NCBI GenBank assembly: GCA_036940085.1
Contig: JALLBK010000297.1
Location: forward strand, 1 to 20,928
Length of the DNA stretch: 20,928 nt
Direction: 5' to 3'
Source: Discostella pseudostelligera
Taxonomy: Eukaryota; Bacillariophyta; Thalassiosirophyceae; Thalassiosirales; Thalassiosiraceae
Numbering within the stretch: position 1 is the stretch's first letter; every line of letters begins with the position of its first letter. The notes below the pieces were generated by a model. It was not told where the DNA came from, ran no database searches, and saw nothing but the letters and a program-made list of their open reading frames with translations. Shown here piece by piece: positions 6,442-17,875 of the stretch. A program made the position numbers and the translations under genes.

Positions 6442-9400
6442 ATGGTCCTTCGATGTGGGGATTTGTCCCATGTAGAGGTCGATAAGAATGATTTCATTTG
6501 GCAACTACCTCCCAAAAAATCCGTAGTGCGATGGCCTTCTTCATCATCGATAGCAACACCGATATCAAATGATAGACATGGTAAACAACGACCTCGTGGA
6601 ATATTGAAGTCATCACCAGGTAAGATTCGCACTCGAGATTACAATAATGAAGATGAAGATGATGTTCGAAATGGTTCATCTGGTCCTCGTACTCCACAGT
6701 CATCTACAATGGCGGGACGCGATGACAGTTGTGATGACTATCCCCTAGCCCACCTCGAGCATGCCGGCCACACTCCTCGAGGGAATTTTGCGCAGCTGTC
6801 ATTATTATCATTCTCGTCATCGCCGCCGCATCGCCGAGGGCGGATACAAAGTGAACCAAATTTCACCAGCATTCGTAGATCAAACAATAAACAGAACGGC
6901 AATACCGACACCGAGAACGACCGTCACATCAGTCAACCGCGACAACAACAAACACTAGTGACTACACAGGCTCAAACTGAATACTACAAACATCGACGAC
7001 GAAGACGAAATCATCATCACCCAACGGCATGTCCAGTTTGTTCCAGCACACTTGCCTACCTGTACATTACCTCACCCTCCACCGAAAAAGACTCCAAACA
7101 TCCAACATGTCATAAAAACAATAATCAATCTTCCATTTCAATATCCACCGCAGAAGATTCCTCCCCATCAGCAACGCGATGTACATTGCGCGAAATTAAT
7201 CAACACGCCAACAGCAACAACAACAACAGCAGCAGCAGCACAATTGAATACGACAAATTACTGCATGAATTATGCGTTGGGCAATCATTACTTCCGCCAC
7301 TATGCAAGTCATGCAAGACACACGTATTATTTGATGATGAAAATGATACAGAATGCAAATGTGATATGATGGACAATTTTGAAAAGTGGTATTTAGACAA
7401 TGTCAATGTCGTTGCGGATGATGACGATAGAGATGAAAACGATGATGATGATCGACATGGAGCAATAAACGATGGACGAGAGAAAAGAACGGCAGTAGAA
7501 GAAGGAGAAGTCGAATATTCTTGTCAAGACAATACCGCAGACCATATATCGTTGCGCAGCAGCGTTGTGGATCTTCCTCGTCATCGGTCGCAGGCAAAAC
7601 TCATTGTGGTTGGTGGTGACCCACCTAAACCACCGCTGAATCCTCCTCCTATTGCAACTACTGCTGTTTCTCCTCTTCCTACAAAAGCAACAACTACAAA
7701 AACGACTGCATCTACTGATGTTGCTGACGCTGCTTCGACTATTATCACTCCTGCTGCAAAAACCATCGTTCCTATTTTAGAGTTGGAATGCGGCGATGAA
7801 TGGAATAACATCAATTCTGCTGCTTCTGCAAAATGTGCGGATATCATCACACCGCGACATAGCAATCAAGTTGGTCACAAAACATTGCTATTGAATGATA
7901 TAGATGGTAGCATAAAGAAAGAACGAGCAACATCACCACCACTGAATCATTCGTTGTTAGTCAAAAGCTCATCTTCGGAAAGCATCCAGCTAATACACAC
8001 CGAGTCCGAAGAGCGTAAAATATTGGAGAACTATTCCATAAAGTGAGTATCATTTGTAAAATTGCAGAACATCCTTTCCTCTTGCTCACCATGCTAAATG
8101 CTAACGCCTTTATTTTATTATCTATGGATTGGATAGGAAAGATATTGCCAGTAAGGAACTTGTCACGCAACTCATGTTAGGACAACACGAATTGGTACAA
8201 TCGATGTTGTGTGATCGATGTATGATGCCTTTGATTAAACGAAATGACGACGCACAGCTTATATGTGCAACTTGTCCAGGAATACACAGAAAGGCGACAT
8301 GGATAGCAAATCAGAAGAGGCAGGGGAGGAGCGCAGAGAGAACAAAACGGCACATCATCAAAGTCATGAACGAGAGCACTGACAACACTGTAGCGTCTGA
8401 GACGAGCACGGAAGACGATGCTTCAAGCGCTGTGGTAGCTGTTGCCGACGCATTGACAATTCAGAAGGAAACGAATCATTTGAATGCGCTGGAGGAAGGG
8501 CTAATGGGATCGAATTACTCATTAGCTTCAATCGATCATGTTGGCGTAGATGGAGGATATTGTCCATACGATAGTACTTCACAAAACTCAACCAATTCTC
8601 AACAACAAATCGATTACTGGGTCCGCCATTCATCATCCCAGCTCAATGACCAACATCTCAGTAACCCGCCCTCGTTTCATTCACATCATTCACACAATAT
8701 CAAAGCAGTTCGCAATTCCACAATTTTGACGTACAAGCTTCCAAATCTTGGCGTTGGTGATGAGCAGCAAGGGTCCAGCAGTATTTCGCCAATTGCGCCT
8801 CCTCCGATGAATGAAACAGTCGAACAGCTGCAACAAAGCCCAACTACAGATGCGCGAATATCGGGATATCACTCATCTTCAATGTTAGTGCCCGAATCAC
8901 GGACGACATGGAATGTCACGGCATCAATGTGTGAATTGTCGAAGCCTTTGCAATCGTCGTCAGAGGAATCATCCACACGATGTCCTCGTTTTTCGCCTTC
9001 TCACGAGATGCTGTATCGACTTGAGGACGAATTGAGTGATACAAAAGGATCATCAGAGCAGCAGCCACATCGCAGCCATAAACTGATGGATCATGGTTCA
9101 ACCTTGTGCCCAACAATTTTTCGTATGGGATCCGAAACTCGCGAAATCCATTGCGCACCAACCATCGATGGAATGGCATGCCACGTTAAGACTATTTCGA
9201 CCATTGCATCATATGATGTGCCAGATCAAGACCAGAGCGATCAGTACGAAGGGTATGGAACGTCCTCGGATGAATCGTCAACTCGTTGTCCTGGAAACTT
9301 ACCATCTAGTCAGATGATATGGCAGCATGCAAGACATGATGTTGAAATCGAACCTGATCAAAGTGACGTAAAATATGATGTGAGACACCACTCTCCGATT

Positions 9401-11140
9401 GACTCAGGCGTTCGCAGTTATGGTCATCAGCGCGACGCCTCTGACGAATGTGCATACTGTTCAGGTGCAGTGCTAAAAGAATACGAAAAGACAAACTGTT
9501 CCATGCCGAATTCAAGTAGTATCCTGAGTCATTCAGATGCCGTTTATGAACAAAATCGTAACAGATCCCCATTCAATCGCAATCATCAAAGTATCGAAGA
9601 CAGTGAAACATCATCTGAAGTGAGTGAGATTCAGCGCCCTCAACAAAACACTGCAAATGCATTGGTTCCAGGGGCATTTGGGTGGCATGCATGTTTTTAC
9701 GGACGCCAATGCAACAACATTCGTCAGACCAGTCTCAGTGAAAAATCTTCTGAAGTAAGCCAGATCGATCATAGTAATACGAAATATGCGGCACAATTCA
9801 CTCCGACGAGCAAAGCTGGTCTTATTGATGGTCGTGTGCGAGAATCTCAAAACCATTATGCATATGAAAAGTGCAACCATGGGTGGCATGCCGATAGCGC
9901 TCGTGTACAGGATTGTCATGAGTGCCAATGCAACAGCTATCATCAGAACAACAGCGTGACATCATCTGAAGTGAGCGAGATCCAACATCCAGCATCCGAT
10001 GAAGACCTTCACAGACATGAAGCCTCGCGGACATACAAAGAATGCGAAAATCAGCAAAAAGCCTCGCAAGTCGACATTGGTGTGAGAATCGCACGATTAG
10101 CTACTTCATTGAAGAATTTTGAGCACGAATTGCCCCTCGAAAGGAATTCTGTGAATGCAATCGATGAAACGTCACGATCAGAGATTAGTAAAGAGGAAGT
10201 CTGCACGAGCAGCATTCATCACCCTATCCGTTTCTGGCCAATCACTGATAAGATTGGTTACAGCAGTGTTCAAATTCCAATCTCTCCTATTACCGTTGGA
10301 AGAACTGATAAGCTGACTCCTGGAGGCGTTGCCGAGAACACTTTTTTCAATACGAATATTAGACATCAAGAATCGCCTCGGTTTCAAAGCGATAGTTCAT
10401 GCATGAATGAGCACCGGGCGGATCCACCAGGATACAGAATAGAACATCTTGATGATGAATCAAGGGATCTCCCATATGCGAAATATTGTTCATCAATTGA
10501 TTGCAGACCTAAGTCGACCAAAGCGAAACATGGCATCGGTAATGTAGCAAAATCGACGATAATAATGGAAAATCTTTCGGAGGATCTGACGCGACAAAAG
10601 TTGCAAATGAATGATGAAGGAGCTGAGAGCCTCGCTATTTCGAGCCGGAATAACGTTACACCGAAGTCGAGAGGGAGACCATCGCATGCAGTCCCCACAC
10701 AGGAGGCAGATGAGAATGAAATGAGTATGCCACTCAAAAGTGTGAAGTCCTCGGGCGAATCATCTGTTGACAAGCTTATCCAACAGATCGATGAGATAGA
10801 AGACGATTTTAGCTCTATTGTTGCATCATTGTCGAAAGATGGAACGAGTCTTAGTTTGATGAGCTCAAACAATTCATTGAAAAGTTCCAATGCGCATTCA
10901 TTGGTCGAGATCACCCTTAGTAATGCCGAGAGCTTTGAAAGCAATGAATCGGCAGTGACGTTGGTAACTGATGCCGTGCATCGGATGCGTCGCATCAAGG
11001 ATTACATTTATCAAAATGATTCTGCAGAAGAAAGTGGTGGGTCGGATGAGGGTAGCTACAACTCGCGAATGTCAGAGCTGATACAAGATCTAACCAACGC
11101 TGCCGAATCTCTCCGCACAATGAGTAAATGGGATGAGTGA
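6442..11140 (+). CDS. Large low-complexity protein with ZNRD2/p27-like zinc ribbons (2 exons)
   Basis: Exons 6442-8042 and 8137-11140 join across a 94-nt intron (GTGAGT...GATAG) in phase and give 1534 residues. An in-frame stop precedes the ATG. Just after the junction, KELVTQLMLGQHELVQSMLCDRC...CATC (C559, C562, C577, C580) matches the ZNRD2/Sjogren autoantigen p27 pattern: a short helix ending in G, then a CxxC...CxxC zinc ribbon. A related, shorter set lies at C288-x2-C291-x13-C305-x-C307 after LCVGQSLLPP, and C197PVC200 stands alone. The remainder is Ser/Asn/Gln/His-rich and likely disordered. Repeated SSEVSEIQ motifs lie near 1025, 1069 and 1142, and SSTRCP motifs near 810 and 913. Function is unknown; zinc binding is inferred from the cysteines. 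The gene ends 100 bp from the convergent EH gene. Confidence 0.8.
9605..9990 (+). repeat. Degenerate coding repeats (SSEVSEIQ units)
   Basis: Three copies of a TCATCTGAAGTGAGxGAGAT-like sequence lie near 9609, 9747 and 9963, encoding SSEVSEIQ, SSEVSQID and SSEVSEIQ. The first and third are almost identical in DNA. The two later ones are preceded by WHA-containing, Cys-bearing segments (9681 and 9882, both GGGTGGCATGC in DNA), so the unit appears to be about 200-220 bp, duplicated and then diverged. Confidence 0.7.
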
Positions 11141-11240
11141 AACATCTTGCATGACTATTAAGATACATAACACGCATTGAACATTAAATCTAAAGAGAAT
11201 GATAAGACATTTCGTCGGTGTTCCAAGCTTTGATACTTCA

Positions 11241-14200
11241 TTACATTGCGAACGGATTGTCGTAGTCATCATTCTTGCTCGGAGCGCCCCCCATGAAACC
11301 TATCCCATACGGATCCGCGGTCTCTTTGTTGTTCGCACCCGTCATTCCAAATGAATTGGAATACTGATTCTGCGGTTGTTGATATCCACCCAACTGCTTC
11401 TGCTGACTCCCATCCTGCTCCTGCTGGGCACTCCAATAACTCGCGGCAGTGGCAGCCTCCATCTCCATCTCCTCAAGTTTCTGCCGCATATTTTCCATCT
11501 CCCTCTCAGCATCAGCCGCATCACGTTCTGCGACTACTAATTTCTTCTTTGCATCCTCGCATTTTGCACGTTCCATCTGAGCCCACTCCACAGCCTTATC
11601 GTGCTCCGCTTTGGCCTTCTTTTTCTTACCACCGAAAGATGTCTTCTTCGTCTTCCCTTCCAAAGCAGCCACGTCTGCATCTGCATCCTTCACTGAAGCT
11701 TCGAGTTTGACTATTTCCGCAGAGATTCTGCGTACCACATCGGCACAGTTGCGATACGTTTGTTCGGCCTCAGCAGTTTTGGACTTGATAACACTGAGAT
11801 CGGCCTCAGAAGGCGATGTCCCATTTGCGGCCTGGCGAGGCTGCGCCTTAGTATCGTCAGCCATACCCGCGGACATCCCATTCAACTGGGAGTCAAACCC
11901 GTGAGAGTCAGAAACACTCTGACCCATGGGAGTAATACCTCCGCCCATTGGCGCTCCCATGTAATCGAGCGATGCTACCGCTCCTCCTCCCATAGGTGCA
12001 CCCATTCCATCGTCACCGTAATTTCCATACGATTTGGGGTTAGAATACATGGAATAGCTATCTTTCTCCTCCATACTGAGTGTAGGCTGTCCCCAGCTGG
12101 TCGAGGGTTCGGAAGCTGTATTCTCGGCGGATCCCAAGGGGGCAGGGGCGGACTGGTATTGATAATCTTGAGTCAGGGTACTGCTTGTGGTCCCTAGCTG
12201 AAGCGTTGGAGCGGGGGATATGTCAGCAGGTGCATCCCACGAGAACAAGTCGGCAGTCTCCTCTTCAACGTGTGTCTCCTGAGGAGCTACCGGTGCTGGT
12301 GCAGTGTAGGCTTCATCATCATTGTATGCTGCCCCAGCCGCAACTGCTCGAGCTTTCATCGTCATGGTCAATTCATTGGCTTCCTCGACTGATACCGCGG
12401 CGGAATTGAGTGCCTCGTATGTCATGCGTGATTCGGCAACTTGGGCTTCAAGAGACCTTTACGGATCAGTTGTTTTCAAATAGTATATGCAATGAGAGAA
12501 CGTTGTACGAAATAATGTAAAGAACAATAACGTGATTTGCCGACACTCACTCCTTCTTCTCCATCTGTACCTTCAAAACACCAACACTCTCTCCCAATTT
12601 CACTTTCGCCTCCATCACACTCTCCTTCAAGGTGCTCAATTCTAGGCTCAACTTGCCAATTTCTCTGGCGACACTCTTAATCTCATTTTGTACCTGCATC
12701 TCCTCGTCGGTAACACTGGCTGCCTTGGCACGAAGAGAAATTACTTCCGCCTTCAATTTTTGGTGTGCCTCACGTAGTGAGTGCAATTCAGCTGCGGAGT
12801 CTTCTGAGGCAATGACTGCCGAAGGCACGGGGATAGTTCGCGACGAACGAGGCGATTTGGGAGGTGCCCGTGGAGATCGTGGTGGCAATTGCTCATTCTG
12901 GTGATACTGCTGCTGCTGCTGCTGCTGCTGCTGGAACTGGGCCTGACCCTTCATCTGGTGCTGCTGAAGTGACGGAAGAGCAGGAGGAGGTTGAGGAGAC
13001 ATTTCCCAGGTTGGTACTGATTGCGTTTCTCCTCCTCCTCCGGTCATCCCTCCTCCACCAATGACATCCCTTCCCACCTCGGACCCAATGACACTGTACT
13101 CGTCCACATCCACCACGGGATCGTTGCTAAGTCCAGCAAAGGCGTCGTTGATGGAAAGTTTGGCCATCCCGCCGCCACCGCCACCGCCACCGCCACCGCC
13201 ACCAAAACTGCTAGTTTGAGGACTACCCGTTGGTTGCATCCCATAGCTGCCCGTTGTTTGAGGAACACCCTGATGAGGCTGTTGCTGCATCCCAAAGCTG
13301 CCCGTGTGAGGAGCACCCTGATGTTGCTGTATTCCTACGGCAGGCTGCGGAGGAGCACCCATATGGGATTGCGCCATCCACGACGGCTGCTGCTGCTGCT
13401 GCTGCTGAAGAGGAGATTGCTGTTGTGGTGGATAATTCATACTCCCTCCATTCATTTGAGGAGGTTGCTGTTGCTGCTGCTGCTGCTGCATACCACCACC
13501 ACCCATGCTGGGTACTAGATTGTCCGGTGTGGGGATCCCTCCTACTCCTGCAATACCACCACCACCTACTCCTCCTACACCTCGGGGCGGACTACGTTGG
13601 GGTGTCATACTACTACCACCACCACTCACGCCAATGACACTCTGTCCACCACCAACGGAAGAAGCGTGCAGTTGCTGCTGCTGCTGCGGCTGTGGATTGG
13701 CACCACCACCACCACCACTTCGTGCGTACCGTACCAAATTTCCCAAACTATTTGGCAATGATAATGGAATAGGCAATCCCTTCTTCGTTACACATACAAT
13801 CAAATGCATGGCTATGGCAAATTCCAAGGAGTCTAATTTGTTGTCCACCGGATCATCGACCATGGTCCATATCCCCTTGAGAGATTCACGATCCATTCCT
13901 TTTGTTTTTGACATATGAAGAAGAACAGAGAGAGAGAGAGACCAAATAATGATGGATAGCGGTGAGAAGACAAAGAAGAAAAATCTATAGGTGCCAAGAA
14001 TTTCTGTGAAATAAATAGCTGATCGACGAAAGCTCAGGGATGTGTTACCAATCACCAATTCCCCAGAGAGAACAATTGTATTCGCCCTCCCTCTCCCATT
14101 ACCCACCCACCCCCCCGGTACACACAAGCAAAGAGCAACGAAATCTCATTAAAAAACACAAACATCACCACACTGATACTATCTACGAACTTACCACTTT

Positions 14201-14942
14201 TGCAAAACAATTCGACGGCCGTAGCACCATGAACATACATTTGTCCATCGGTATCAGTATTAGTAGCATCTTGGGTGGCATACATGGGAAACAATGCATC
14301 GTAGCGTGACATTTCTTGTGGGGTCATGGTGTAGGGATCTTGAATGGCCAGTGTGGTGGTCGAAGCGGTGGCGAAAGTGGTGGCATTGGCCGGCATAGTA
14401 GATGACATCATGGGTGGTACCGGAGAACGTTGGGGGGAGGGCGGTGCTCTCATTGGCTGGAGTGGGGGGGAAGGATATTGCTGTTGCTGCTGCTGAGGTG
14501 GTGGTTGCTGTTGTTGCACTGGAAACTGTTGCTGCTGCTGAATCAACGACCGCATCAGCGGCGGTGGCATGAATTGGGAAACATCCACCCCCTCAAAATA
14601 CGGTGGCTTCATCATACCACCTACACCACCACCACCCTCGACGTTCAATGCCAAATCCACCGGCTTCTTTCCATTCTGAAACAATTGAATCAATCGTACC
14701 GCCACATAAAATTTCGTATTATCCAAAGTGTTCGTCGAGGGTTGATCGGCCATGGTCCATATAGTCTTGAGTAATTCCAACGGTAGTTTCGATAATAGGA
14801 AGAATTCCACAGCGGAGGGTCCCGAGAGATACCCGGAAGAGGATTTGTCGGCAATGGCAAAGAGAGCATTGTAGTACGAGAGTTCGGAGGGGGTGGGGGG
14901 AGTGTAGCTGTATTGGGGTGCGGATGGTGGTGATGAGGCCAT
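11241..14942 (-). CDS. EH-domain endocytic scaffold, Eps15/Ede1/Pan1 type (3 exons)
   Basis: Exons on the minus strand are 14942-14195, 13898-12551 and 12456-11241. They are separated by introns of 296 and 94 nt with GTAAGT and GTGAGT donors, and the phases fit 1103 residues. EH domains bind NPF peptides and build clathrin-coat scaffolds. EH1 is about residues 18-98, with calcium-loop-like DKSSSGYLSG and the conserved Trp in TIWTMAD. EH2 is about 205-290 and is split by intron 1; the junction restores CKSG-MDRESLKGIWTMVDD and LDSLEFAIAMHLI. Pro/Gln/Gly-rich sequence follows (about 290-600), then coiled coils near 612-735 and 912-1045. The protein ends DNPFAM, itself an EH ligand motif. Only two EH domains are visible, against three in human Eps15. 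Plasma-membrane or endosomal action is inferred from the family. Confidence 0.92.
12907..12933 (-). repeat. (CTG)9/(CAG)9 microsatellite, polyglutamine
   Basis: Nine perfect CAG units on the coding strand encode nine glutamines in the central disordered part of the EH scaffold. Further Gln runs come from similar repeats near 13388-13411 and 13465-13490. Confidence 0.95.
13168..13203 (-). repeat. GC-rich CCGCCA-type repeat, polyglycine
   Basis: Tandem CCGCCA units (GGTGGC on the coding strand) give a run of about twelve glycines in the EH scaffold, between the Gln-rich region and the KLSINDAFAGL segment. The repeat is in frame. Confidence 0.9.
14085..14116 (-). other. G-quadruplex candidate in EH-gene intron 1
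   Basis: On the minus (sense) strand this C-rich stretch reads as six runs of three or more G separated by loops of one to four bases, meeting the usual G-quadruplex pattern. It lies inside the 296-nt intron (13899-14194) that splits the second EH domain. Folding in the pre-mRNA is predicted from the pattern only. Confidence 0.6.
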
Positions 14943-15592
14943 GGTTGAATGATATTATTAATATGCTAGTGGTGGTGCTGTGCCTAGTTGGATATGGAGA
15001 TGGTGGAGATGGGAGGGGTGGGAGGGAGGTTGAGGCTGCTTGGTTGCTGTTGCCTTGTACTACCACTGGTATTCACTGGTACTGGTGATGATGCGTCATG
15101 GCCATGGTCCATCCAAATCTAAAATCCAATAGTATCTTTGTCGGCGGCGGCGCACCACATGGCATTGATTTTGGCTGCGCGAATGTCTGACGTAGGAACA
15201 TTTACTCTATTTGGCGCTGTCAAGTGGATCGGATTTGTTCTTTGCTCAAAGGAGGGAGGCACAACGCATCCGTTAGATCTTGTATTCCTTCCCTTTCTCG
15301 CATTTTGAATGGAAGAAAAGAGAAAGAGAATGAATGGGACAGGAATTCAATTTGCTGCCAACAACAACCAAAAAATTGTTATCCATGAATGCATACTATG
15401 ACTATTGACTATGCCCATGCTTGTAGTAGACGGTCGGTTGATTGCATCCATTGCAGCAGTGATAGTGTCCCAACTGGGTGCAAGCAAGGTTGTATCGTTC
15501 AAAAGGAGATAGGAGTAGATACTAGTACAACCATAATCTTTGTCACTGGTTGAGAGATTGAGAGAAGCGCAGAGGACAATTCTAATTCTATC
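14943..15592. promoter_or_regulatory. Divergent promoter between the EH gene and the HSF-like gene
   Basis: This 650-bp stretch has no supported gene. Close to the EH start, GGGAGGGGTGGGAGGGAGG (15011-15029, plus strand) is a G-quadruplex candidate. TGACGT (15188-15193) is a CRE half-site type and TTTGGCGC (15210-15217) is a classical E2F core. I saw no convincing heat-shock element (three alternating GAA/TTC units), so autoregulation of the HSF-like gene has no support from sequence. Confidence 0.5.
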
Positions 15593-17508
15593 ATGATGTC
15601 GACAACTCCAACCGACGCGGTGCGGGCTTTGGCTGATCTACATGACCATGCGTCGTCTACTTCCTCATCGTTATCGTCGCCCTCATTATCATCGTCGTCA
15701 TCATCATCGCCACCACCGCACCTTTCGCCATCGGCAGGACCATTGAAAAAGAGGAGGAAGGTGGACCAACACCAACAACATCATGAACATCCTCCACCTC
15801 CGGATAGGGAGCAATTCCATCAGACATCGGTCACGATGGACGACAGCATCACTACCAGTGCCAGCATCGACAACGACACCACCTTTAAGAACAACAACAA
15901 ACACGATAAGTTTCACCCCGAAAATACTCGAATGGAAGAGGACGATTCTCATGGACATGAATGCCGCCAGCAGTCACCCTACCCTCCCAACAACAACATC
16001 AACAACAACAAGCCAATAGTGAATGTTCATTTTCCAACCATACTTCATCAACTACTATCAACAACGACAACAACTACAGCGAATGCCAACAAAGACAAAC
16101 ACGACGATGATCGTATCGCACCGGCCATGGAATGGCTTTCACATGGTCGAGGATGGAGGGTGTTGCGATGGGAGGTACTACGCATGGTGGTGTTGCCTCG
16201 ATTGTTTCCTAAGAGTACGAGCAACGACAAGATCAATAACGACAACAATTATGGCAATATATACAACAATATCGGTGACGAAAGATACCAAGACATCGAC
16301 CGTCATGGGCAAATAAAAAGAGATGATGATAATGGGAACAAGATAGTGTCATTATCTTCCACAGCCCACCGTGGCAGCTACGATGACGAGCAGGAGGAGT
16401 GGCTCGTGGAGATGTTCCTATGGCATATTCGAGCGTTTGGATTTGTGGAGGTAACTTCCGGTATGGATCGGGGAAGTTTTTGTCATGAGGTGAGAAGAAA
16501 AAGGATGACATATGACATGCTAGTGTGTTGAGTATCTATTGCACTCAGCTAATCATTCTCTTACCACATTATCTGTTCTGCTCCTCGCTTGCCTCTTCAA
16601 AGTTGTTCATACGGGACGAACTCTCGCTCTGTTCTGCAATGCGAATTGTGAACCACCCTCCCAATCCTCCACTTTCTCCTCAGTATAATACCACTGTAGG
16701 ACATGGCAAATCATCGTCATTGACTGTGAAGACTCCAGAACCTCTACTACAGTCACCGATGACACCAACATTGGCCACTTGGCGCAAGTCTCACAAGACG
16801 GTATCATCGATTTTCAAGCCTCGAAGGATTGGCCGCAACATCACCGACAATAGTAGTGTGCAACATCAGCATCATCATGAGGAACATCCACATACTCCGA
16901 ATCCGTATCACCACAGTAACCATCATCAATATCATCCTCCATCGTATCTCAGTGTGCCCATGCTGTCATCGGGCGGTAGCACCATTGCCTCCTCCTCCTT
17001 TGCTGAATCGAAGTACTACTGGAATCATCATGAGACCCGTAGTAGTAACCAACATCCTTCGTATTCACAACAACATCATCATCATTACTCACCAAACTTA
17101 ACTCCATACTACAGTACTCCAACACCTCCGACACCATCATCCACTCGATCACACAAGACAATTCGTTTCATGGACGATTATGAGCCAACCATGATGATGG
17201 AATCATCGTTCTCACGAACTATGTCTGAAACCAACATGATGAACAAGTCTATGCCCGTTGTGGAAATAATAGCTCCGGAATTTCACGGAGATGCTTTGCA
17301 GAAGGGTGATTTATTATTGCATCATCATCGTCGACATACGCCGCAGCAGCAGATGCAGCAGCAGCAGCATGATGACGACGAACAGAAACACCCGTCATAT
17401 CATCTTCATCAGGAAAGTCATCAACATCCTCCTCCTCATCAACACACAGGATTTGTATCTCGACGAGGCCGACGGCCTGCCTTGATTTCCAGGAATGCAA
17501 CCCATTAA
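15593..17508 (+). CDS. Heat-shock-factor-like transcription factor with a split DNA-binding domain (2 exons)
   Basis: Exons 15593-16489 and 16603-17508 join in phase 0 across a 113-nt intron (GTGAGA...CAAAG), giving 600 residues. The join restores GSFCHE-LFIRDELSLCSAM, the end of the DNA-binding domain in diatom HSFs (HELFLRG..LC..M). The domain starts at HFPTILHQLL (146-155) and continues with MEWLSHGRGWRVL...VLPRLFP (179-206). The recognition-helix region VEMFLWHIRAFGF (272-284) comes only after about 60 extra Asn/Asp-rich residues. In ordinary HSFs fewer than ten residues separate these parts, and the helix reads like SFVRQLNxYGF; the Arg-Gln pair is Trp-His here. PLKKRRKV near residue 50 is a nuclear-localisation type signal. 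The C-terminal half is His/Gln/Ser-rich. I see no heptad (HR-A/B) trimerisation region. The product is likely nuclear; DNA binding is uncertain. Confidence 0.85.
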
Positions 17509-17847
17509 GGAGAGGATCAAGGAGGAGACATTATACATATGCTAGAGAATGAAAGAGTATCAGTAGTAAGACATTAAGTTATTTTATTAAGTCAACTCGA
17601 ATGCATGAGTTAATATCAGCAAAAGACAGATTTCATGTCATCACAGATGGTACCTTCAAATAGATTTGTTCGGTTCGACCATGAAGATCAAACGATAGGA
17701 TCTCCTGCATGCCGGTATTGATGCACATCATCAAACGCCTTATCTGGAGAAAGACATGTCATCACAGAAGGTATCTTCATATGGGTTGGTTGGGTTTGAC
17801 CATGAAGATCGAACGATAGGATCTCCTGCCGGTATCGATGCACATCC
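17509..17847. other. Convergent 3' spacer between the HSF-like and FkbM genes
   Basis: This is a gene-free spacer between two convergent genes. The left part is AT-rich 3'-flank sequence. The right part is occupied by one whole copy and part of a second copy of the 121-bp tandem repeat described separately. Confidence 0.7.
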
Positions 17848-17875
17848 TCAATCGAACGCCTCATCGGGTAGAAAG
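17634..17875. repeat. 121-bp tandem duplication including the 3' end of the FkbM gene
   Basis: Unit 1 (17634-17754) and unit 2 (17755-17875) each start CATGTCATCACAGA. They share CCATGAAGATC, AACGATAGGATCTCCTGC and GATGCACATC blocks in the same order, with scattered substitutions and compensating 4-nt gaps. The right end of unit 2 encodes the methyltransferase C-terminus (PDEAFD and the stop). Unit 1 keeps a recognisable PDKAFD version outside the gene. This fits local duplication of the gene end followed by divergence. Confidence 0.9.

Noticed and set aside
10384..10998. 204-residue minus-strand open frame
   Set aside because: It is the shadow of the Ser-rich zinc-ribbon protein exon; the plus strand is one open frame of more than 1000 codons.
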